Below, piece after piece: positions 56,847 to 64,000 of a DNA stretch of 64,000 nt (the first letter of the stretch is position 1; the number at the start of each line of letters is the position of its first letter). The stretch covers positions 22,102,001 through 22,166,000 of the forward strand of contig NC_056428.1 of assembly GCF_905147365.1 (NCBI RefSeq), given 5' to 3'. The notes below the pieces were generated by a model that was given only the letters and a program-made list of their open reading frames with translations, did no database searches and was not told where the DNA came from. Position numbers and translations under genes: made by a program. The DNA is from Aricia agestis (taxonomy: Eukaryota; Arthropoda; Insecta; Lepidoptera; Lycaenidae).

Positions 56847-57169
56847 TAGGGTTGCCAGGCGTCCGAATAAAGCAGGACACAGTCAGGCTTTTTGATTGCT
56901 TGTCCGGCCAAAATTAAGAGGAGTCCGGCTTCTGTAGAGCTTTGAATCGATAATTTTATATGAAAATTTACTATTTTTAAAAAGGTTTTACACCTAATAA
57001 AATGTTCAATTGTATGTAAAATTATTGTTTTTAATAAAACAGAAAATTACGTACGTATTTCTACACGAATTCAGATTCTAAGTACTCCATAGCAGGACTT
57101 TTTTGTACAAATATCCGGCCAAGCTGGCTCCTTTGTCCGGCTTTTTGGCTAAGTGACCTGGCAACCCTA
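56847..57169. mobile_element. Non-autonomous hAT element 3 (323 bp)
   Basis: Perfect 8-bp duplication ATTACAGG at 56,839-56,846 and 57,170-57,177. Inverted ends TAGGGTTGCCAGG on both sides; internal TCCGGC words near both ends resemble subterminal repeats. Confidence 0.9.
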
Positions 57170-57177
57170 ATTACAGG

Positions 57178-58130
57178 ACAATAGATGACCGAGTTCAGAG
57201 TCGTGTCAATCGAGTTTGGGTCGAGTATCACGAGTCGTTATCACGTCGCGTCGAGTGGCCATTACTGTTTAGTATTCGAATCTCGGAATGCAACCGCCTC
57301 TTCACGTTGGACCACGATGGATAACCAACATTGCCATAATGTTCGAATTGAACAATTATTTGCTGTTGGATAGTCCACTTATTGAGGGAGGCGCTAATAT
57401 AATTTTATAACATAAGGGTACTTACTCATTTCTTCTTTTATAATTTGGACAGACCTTGTAACTTACCAGATTTATTATCTACATAAATCTGGCTTTTCCC
57501 CGGTCCTACAGTCTCCCTTTATGCAAAAAAACGATAATTTTCAACATCCTTCTTCACCCACTCACGTCTTCAATTAGAAGCGAGGAATCAGTGAAAAATG
57601 TGGAAAGCACATTTTTTTATTTCGTCTTAACGCGGATGAAATCCTTTGCAAAAGCTAGCTTACGTCATAAAATATTACAATGAATATCACAAAAAGCTCA
57701 CAAAGTTCTAATGACTCTCGTATGCACGTATGTGATGTGTGCTCAGAAGCGCGAATATCAAAGCATTCCCAATCTCTACGATACAAAACATGTTAACTAG
57801 GTATCGAGTCAGTGTCGTCAGTTGGAAACTGAAAAATTTCTAACAGTGTTAAAAGTTACATTAGGGCCCCGCGTCGCGACATTCACAACTATGCGGGAAT
57901 TCATATGGTCGAATAATCAAACAAGCTCTACGAACTAACATGGCACGGCTGTATAATGAGTTGCAGGTTCCGCGAGGGAAAGGAACACTCACCTTACTCC
58001 TTACTCTCCCACTCTACGAATAGGCGATAGCGAGAAATAGGAACCTAGGAAGCTACGAAAGTTTTTTGCAGGTCAATCCTGGATTTATAAATCGGCCGCG
58101 TCATAGGGCGCAGCCGATTTCATAAAGTGG
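57178..58130. other. No recognisable feature
   Basis: No element ends or coding signature found; a small GGC-rich inverted repeat lies near 58,091-58,116. Confidence 0.4.
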
Positions 58131-58134
58131 CTTA

Positions 58135-58437
58135 GGGTCAAAATTCGACTCTGCGCTAATATACGCAGAGTCGAAGCGCATCGAAGCGAATTATTAAAAC
58201 TGAAAATAACAAATTCAACCTTAACTCTAAAGCGTTAACGAACTTTATTACTTCTGAGAATTTAAAAAGGCGCGCGCGCATCTGCACGAATTCGCGTGAG
58301 TGCGCCCGGCTAACGCTGATTGGCCTCGCAGAAGTAATGTATGCTATACGCTCTGCAGTTAAGGTTGAATTTTTTGTGTTCAGTTTTTGGGAATTTGCTT
58401 CGCTTCGCTTCGACTCTGCGCTATTATAAATTGACCC
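58135..58437. mobile_element. TTA-flanked foldback MITE (303 bp)
   Basis: Ends GGGTCAAAATTCGACTC and, on the reverse strand, GGGTCAATTTATAATAGCGC; TTA duplications at 58,132-58,134 and 58,438-58,440. Inner parts with CGACTCTGCG and TTCAACCTTAACTC are mirrored. Confidence 0.7.
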
Positions 58438-58529
58438 TTACAATTACACCCTCAAAAAAATAAATTCGTCTTTGATGCAGGGGTATAACAAAAGAAAGTG
58501 GTAATAATTTAGAGTTTCTATGTGTCCCT

Positions 58530-58700
58530 TATATGGAGTTTACTGTGAAAATAGCAGCGCTGCAGGAGTAATTTTTCATCATAGAAATCACCCATAAAAA
58601 TAGGCGAGCGTTCCAGCGTCATACATTTGCCCATACAAAAAACTTACTTCTTTCGCAGTGAACTTTGTACATGGGACACATACACAGTACACACCAATTA
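58530..58700. repeat. Fragment related to the 36.1-kb inverted-repeat element
   Basis: GAGTTTACTGTGAAAATAGC and GCGCTGCAGGAGTAATTTTT match the ends at 36,089 and 36,590. Confidence 0.5.
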
Positions 58701-58709
58701 TTATGACAG

Positions 58710-59820
58710 TTTTTACACCCTGCTTAGGCTATATATTATAATATAGCCTTATTATATTGTATATTACCTTCTATGTCAAAAAATAATTACAATCACCGAA
58801 AGCCTTCCATACAGGTGCTAAATATTATGTTTCAACAATATTATACTAACAATATTACATTGAAACATAATATTCTATTAGTTTATTACTAACAATTTTA
58901 ATACCGCTAAATAATTAACACACATTTTATTACTCAATGTTGTTATAAAATAAATTTAGTTACGTTAGTAGTTACGTACGTAAATACGTGTACGTTAGTA
59001 AAATTTAATTTTCAACATCATTTCATTAGCTCAAGGCCGGTCGTCGCAATTTCAAGGATCAACAATCCTTACAAAGCAAAGGTGAAAGGACACGCCACAC
59101 AAATACATTTTCTTTTAAATTTAAGTTTGTTTTTGTCTTCCTTAAGTTATCCGCAAAAGCCTCACAGGGGCTTGCAACTGAAATTCAAATGGATTTTATT
59201 AAGATTTTTTTATTCTGCAAATTGCAATCTTCATTTTCTTTAATTAGTAAGAAAAGCTAAGGAAATTCCTCATAATTAAAGGGCTTTAAAACGTCTTCAA
59301 GATTTAAGTGAAGTTCTATGACGTTTCTGAATACTTTCAGAGTTGTACAACATTTTAAATTATCCGTGTAAATTTAGGGCTTTGAAAACAGCACCCCAAT
59401 TTGGTAAACAAGACAGATTAAACAAAAAAATGAAATTTTGTAAAATTGGGATATTTAACGTAAAAATCTTAATTCCAATTTTCAACAGTCTAGCTATTGC
59501 GGTTTCTAAGATACAGTCTGGAGACAGACAGCCAAATCAAAGTACCGTGTTACTCTTTGGGTACGGAACCCTATGCACGAATATAATTTCAATTTACATT
59601 TCACGCACTTTAAACTGCACGTAATTTTCAGCGAGTGTCGGGTGGCTGACGATTTAGATTAGTTAAATATTGAAATGCCCGAATTATTTAGCCGGGCGAC
59701 CGAAACGCGCGTGCCAATGGTTCGCCACCCCTGACCCGCGACGCGGATGTTAGCAAATACGCAATCCAATAGCTGCTATTAATTCAATATTCTTTTTCAA
59801 AAGTTTCCAAAAGAGAATGT
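58710..59820. other. Mostly unrecognised
   Basis: Apart from a short AGGGTTCC-type fragment on the minus strand near 59,510-59,575, nothing is supported. Confidence 0.4.
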
Positions 59821-59823
59821 TTT

Positions 59824-60180
59824 TTAAATGTATGGAGTCTGGTCCAAATTTCCACCACTAACGAGACCTATATAGTAAAAATGTCTACTGAATACTGAGT
59901 CATTTAAACCAGACCGCAATCGAAAATACCTTGTCAGTGAAAAGTTATGGCTGAATGAAAAGTCGTGTTTTTTACCATTTTGTATGAAAAATATTGTAGA
60001 TGTAAGTAAAAAAATGTATTGAGTTTGGAGCAAATGTCCACAACCAATAACACTTACGTAATGGTTTGCTAAATACGGAATCATTATTACTGAACCACAA
60101 CCAAAAATAAGCTGTTAGAAAAAAGTTATGACGGAATGAAAAAGTTTTCTACCTTTTTGCAAAGTGCAATGGATCATATA
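59824..60180. repeat. Imperfect tandem duplication, ~175-bp unit
   Basis: Two diverged units (from about 59,830 and 60,015) sharing TGGAG(T/C).TGG..CAAAT.TCCAC, then CA.ACC..AA.A and AAAAGTTATG.C.GAATGAAAA. Confidence 0.5.
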
Positions 60181-60209
60181 AATTGTATTTATATGATCCA
60201 TTGCACTTT
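60161..60209. repeat. Perfect hairpin with 23-bp arms
   Basis: Arms 60,161-60,183 and 60,187-60,209 (AAAGTGCAATGGATCATATA...) with a TGT loop. Confidence 0.9.
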
Positions 60210-60368
60210 TTTACTACTGTGATGCCGCTTGGCATTTCCTATTAGGTTTCTACTGAAATAGACGAATATCAATATCAATATATTCACTCATATATTGATA
60301 TTGGTATTATGGGTCACGTTGGCGGTGGAAATTTGGACCACTTTAATCATTCTCCTTTGTTACTTTTT

Positions 60369-62170
60369 AGGGTTCCGTACCGAAAGGGTAAAAACTTGAG
60401 ATACAGCCTGGAGATAGAAAGAGAGCGAAATCACAACTTTCAGTAATAGAATTGTACTGAGAGTTGAGACTTCGTTGTCTGTCTGTCTCCAGACTGTATC
60501 TCAAGAACAGTAACAACTAGAGAGTTGAAATATTGACAGATTATGTATTTTTAGAGCCGCTATAACAATAAGCAGTAAAAAAAAACAAATTAAAAAAAAT
60601 AATTTTGTTGTATGGGAGTCTCCCCCCATACAACAAAGTTATTTTTAGGGTTCCGTACCCAAAGGGTAAATACGGGACCCTATTACTATTACTTCGATGT
60701 CTGTCTCCAGGCTGTATCTCAAGAACCTCTATAGCCACATTTCTAAAATTTTCACAGATTGTGTATATCTGTTGCCGCTACAACAAATACTGAAAACAAA
60801 ATGAGGCTCCCATACAACCAACGTAATTTTTTGCTATTTTTTGCTTAAAATCAATAATGGCAATAGGTAGGTACTTGAAATGTTGACAAAATACTCAGTT
60901 GTATTTATACTTTAACAATAAATCATAAAATTTAAACAAAATAAATAATAAAGGGTCCATAAAAATCCATCCATCCATCAATCCATTAAACAAAATAAAT
61001 AATCCCACACAATAAAAAAAACATATTTTTGCTATATTGTGGTACGGAACTCTTGGTGCGCGAGGCCTTGGCCGATTTTTTAGCCTTTTTTTGCCCGATA
61101 TCAATAATTGCAATATACAGGTATTTCAAATGTTCACCAAATACTCAATTGTACTAAAACATAATAATTAATTAATAGAAAAAATAAAATGAAGTAAATA
61201 AAATTATCATTCAAAAAAACATTTTTTGCCTATTTTGGCCCCATAAATACCGTACCAGACCGACTCACGAAAGGGTTACGTACCCCATAAATACCGGGTA
61301 CGTAACCCTTCGTTCGCGAGTCCAACTCGCACTTGACCGGTGGGCAAAATAATTATAAATGGTTATCTTTAAATTATTTTCATCGCTTTACAAATAGAGA
61401 TTTCATTTTAAATACGAAAGCAATGAACATTCCTTTGAAAGATGTTTTGAAGAATTCAAATAAAGTAACAATTTTAAATATCGTTTGTAATAAACAGAGT
61501 TTAGAGCAATGAGATATTCTTTGTTTATTTTTAATTTCTGTATTTAAATATTATCTAAAGGAACTTTCTAGAATTATTATTTCCATAAATGAAACAGCAG
61601 TATTTATTTTACAGAAAGACTTGTAGGTACTCGTAATCTCTAAAAAATTAAATTTGTTTTACTATTTTTTAGTATTTTTTGATTTAAAACCGGGACCCTA
61701 TTACTAAGACTTTAATGTTTGTCTGTCCGTCTGTCTCCAGGCTGTATCACAAGAGCCGCTATAGCTAGAATTCTGAAATTTTCACAGATTGTGTATATAA
61801 TAATCTATTGCCGTTAAAACAACTATGTACTTTATTTTAATTTTATTATTAAATTTTACTAAAGTCCAAATATAGATAATTAAGAATGTTGTGAAAATTT
61901 CAAGTTTTCAAAATTTCATTTATTTAATTTTCAATAACGAGCAAAAAAAGGCAAAAATCACGTTTCTTGTATAGGATATACAACTTTAATATACAACTTT
62001 ATTTTATTTATAGTATTTGTTGTTATAGCGGCAACAGATATACACAATCTGTGAATATCTAGAAGTCTAAATATAGCGGTTCCGGTTCCGGTAGACGGAC
62101 AGACGGACAGACAACGAAGTCTCAGTAATAGGGTCCCGTTTTTACCCTGTGGGTACGGAACCCTAAAACA
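60369..62170. repeat. Cluster of AGGGTTCCGTACC-type repeat pieces
   Basis: Plus-strand starts at about 60,369 and 60,648 (AGGGTTCCGTACC), internal CTCCAGGCTGTATCTCAAGA phrases, 3' words GTACGGAAC...GGCCGATTTTT near 61,045-61,080, another 3' piece near 61,270-61,340, a plus piece from 61,690 and a minus piece ending GGGTACGGAACCCTAAAA near 62,165. Several overlapping, partly inverted copies of one family; no coding frame. Confidence 0.7.
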
Positions 62171-62378
62171 AAATAAATTAAATATTTAAGAGGGCTCACA
62201 TACAACAAACGTAATTGTTGTGCTATTTTTTTCTCGATATCAATGACGGCATAGGTAGCAGGAGCAAGCAGCTCTATTAGAACTTAGAAGCCAGGTGACG
62301 TTTTGGTCGTGAGTCGTGACCTATGAGTTACTTGTAAACGATGAGTAACAAATTTATCTATATCCTACGTATCATTAA

Positions 62379-63112
62379 GGCCCTGTATTCCCAGAAACGG
62401 ACGATTTTCAAGATTTAAAAGTGACAGTAGACACAAAAATATAGTAATTTAAATTCTGAAAAAAAATATGTGTTATTTAAGGATCTAACACAGTGGAATT
62501 TATATTCCATTACACAATATCATGAACTTCACTCGATAGAAAAAAATCCCAAACTTATCTCTTTTTTTAACGAATTTTCCATACTATGTGCAAATTATTT
62601 GGAATTTTCAGATAATTTTTGCACTGAATTAAAGACAAAGAATATATCTAGGACGATTCGTTTTTTTGACGCGCTTTAATTGATGTATAAAAAAACGACG
62701 ATCAAAAAACTATAAAATAGCAGGCGCAAAGAGTGTGACTGAAAGCGTACCAGCCGAACCTTTGCGCTTGCTATTTTATAGTTTTTTGATCGTCGTTTTT
62801 TTATACATCAATTAAATCGAGTCAAAAAAACGAATCGCCCTAGATATATTCTTTGTCTTTAATTTTAAAATGCAAAAATTATCTGAAAATTCCAAATAAT
62901 TTGGACATAGTATGGAAAATTCGTTAAAAGAAGAGGTAAGTTTGGGATTTTTTTCTAGTGAAGTTCATGATATTGTGTAATGGAATATAAATTCCATTGT
63001 GTTAGATCCTTAACTAATACATATATTTTATTCAGAATTTAAATTACTATATTTTTGTGTCTACTGTCACTTTTAAATCTTGAAAATCGTCCGTTTCTGG
63101 GAATACAGGGCC
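62379..63112. mobile_element. 734-bp foldback element with ~340-bp arms
   Basis: Flanked by TTAA at 62,375-62,378 and 63,113-63,116. Ends GGCCCTGTATTCCCAGAAAC on both strands; nearly the whole element is an inverted repeat with few mismatches, folding around a short centre (about 62,722-62,770) with GCGCAAAGAGTGTG. An open frame of 69 codons lies within one arm and is not considered a gene. MITE-like, with TTAA/TTA target as in the 17.4-kb and 20.7-kb elements. Confidence 0.9.
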
Positions 63113-63309
63113 TTAAATATTAACTCGCATTTAACTACAGCTAAGTCTTAATTATTTTCATTATTTTCTTGATGTCTATAAACATTATTTGCATTTATTT
63201 GGATTTAAACTAAATTTTATATACATTTATGATTTCTTTTTGCAAACAACCTTCATAAGTTTAGTGACACTTAAACTTAACCTCTCTTATTTTGAATTAA
63301 AAGAGCGTT

Positions 63310-63520
63310 TGTGGCAAAGTAAGTAGACCTGGTTCGCACTTGAGAGGGTGCAAGCTCCATCCTGGGTGAAGGCGTGAAGCAATGAGTCATTTTCAAATCT
63401 CAAGTATATAATGCGGGTGCTCGTACAGTGAAGGAAACATCGTGATGAAACCCGCACATGGTTAGTCCCAGACGTATTGACCTTATTCCTCTGGACGAGG
63501 CGGACTATGTTGCGTGAAAT
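63310..63520 (+). mobile_element. tRNA-derived SINE, degenerate copy
   Basis: Shares GAGAGGGTGCA, a decayed B box, TCATTTTCAAATCTCAAGTA, CCCGCACATGG and CCAGACGTA with the copies at 17.2 and 17.8 kb. Confidence 0.55.
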
Positions 63521-63613
63521 AAATTTAAATCTTGTTCCAGACACGTTTTAAAGAGTAGTTACTTCGCTTTGAAAATACTATATAAATCACCTGGAACAGC
63601 TGCCTTTGTTTTT

Positions 63614-63655
63614 GAACTAAAAAGCAAAAATAAGATGATTTTTGCTTTTTAGTTC
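63614..63655. repeat. Hairpin with 17-bp arms
   Basis: GAACTAAAAAGCAAAAA and its reverse complement around an 8-nt loop. Confidence 0.85.
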
Positions 63656-63724
63656 AGTTTCATCAAACCGGCCGAATCCGTTCGGTCCCGGCCGATTGAT
63701 GGCAAACCGGATTATATACAATAA

Positions 63725-63944
63725 CTAGATGACGCCCGAAACACCGTTGCGCCAAAATTAATTTACTGCGCAAGAACCGTACATTTTTCCGGGATAAAAT
63801 GTATCCTACATCCTTGCTCATGACTCTAAGTATGTCCATACTAAATTTTGGCTAAATCGGTTCAGCGATTTGGGCGTGAAGAGGTGACAAACAAACACCT
63901 AGACAGGTAGACCCAATTTCGCATATACTTATAAGGATATTGGA
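63725..63944 (-). mobile_element. Small Helitron (220 bp), minus strand
   Basis: On the minus strand starts TCCAATATCCTTATAAG after A and ends CTAG before T, with CACGCCCAAATCGCTGAACC in between as in Lep1-like elements. The start is the same as that at 53,742. Confidence 0.65.
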
Positions 63945-63998
63945 TACTGCTGTGCCCAGACCGGGCACAGTAGTATCCAATATCCTTATAATATACGA
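63922..63998. repeat. Palindrome of two Helitron 5' ends at the window edge
   Basis: GGATATTGGATACT...GTGCCC is mirrored by GGGCAC...AGTATCCAATATCC around AGACC, with one mismatch; a second, plus-strand Helitron start begins at about 63,976 and runs off the window. Confidence 0.8.
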
Positions 63999-64000
63999 AA

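Noticed and set aside
62470..62679. 69-codon open frame
   Set aside because: Lies wholly within one arm of the foldback element and mirrors non-coding sequence in the other arm.

Overview
The window looks like a piece of an AT-rich insect chromosome, most likely from a moth or butterfly (Lepidoptera). That inference rests on the repeats: many short non-autonomous Helitrons that insert between A and T, start with TC and end with CTAG (including the Lep1 type, whose start is close to TCTATACTAATATTATAA and is followed by TGTC runs), AT-rich foldback elements, mariner, hAT, RTE-like and CR1/jockey-like remains, and a TTAGG-like run. I found no host protein-coding gene, true tRNA or rRNA gene that I can support. 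Nearly everything recognisable is a mobile element or its relic, often nested.

Layout. 1-5 kb: a decayed LINE reverse transcriptase split by a Helitron (which itself contains a full-length but dead mariner) and by a short retroposed piece, then a second dead mariner of another lineage. 6-10.5 kb: a ~1 kb Helitron, a foldback element, and dispersed repeat modules. 10.5-15.6 kb: MITEs, a tRNA-like SINE, two head-to-tail Helitrons on the minus strand; the larger carries two minisatellite arrays, one of them split by a plus-strand Helitron. 17-19 kb: tRNA-derived SINEs split by a MITE, then another Helitron. 20-27 kb: a CpG-rich patch, TTAA-flanked MITEs, a minus-strand Helitron, hAT and CR1-like fragments. 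28.07-32.73 kb: a complete-ended hAT element with 8-bp target duplication, broken by a MITE and by an apparently intact mariner. 33-40 kb: foldback elements, a 5'-truncated RTE-like LINE, Helitrons. 40.5-43 kb: gag and protease of a Ty3/Gypsy-type element with a decayed start of reverse transcriptase. 46-54 kb: more Helitrons, including one with a perfect 97-bp-arm palindrome of its 5' end. 55-57.2 kb: long TA microsatellites and a tight cluster of short DNA transposons with clear target duplications. 58-64 kb: MITEs, a cluster of repeats starting AGGGTTCCGTACC, a 734-bp foldback element, a SINE and palindromic Helitron starts at the window edge.

The only intact-looking mobility gene is the mariner transposase at 29,553-30,605 (350 codons, all three catalytic aspartates, perfect terminal repeats). 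The gag-protease frame at 40,860-42,488 is long and open but its zinc knuckles are altered and its polymerase is broken. The interest of the window lies in stratigraphy: several insertions can be dated relative to each other, and in several cases an empty-site copy is present inside the same window. I saw no clear evidence for a novel biological system; the palindromic and head-to-tail Helitron arrangements are the least ordinary structures.
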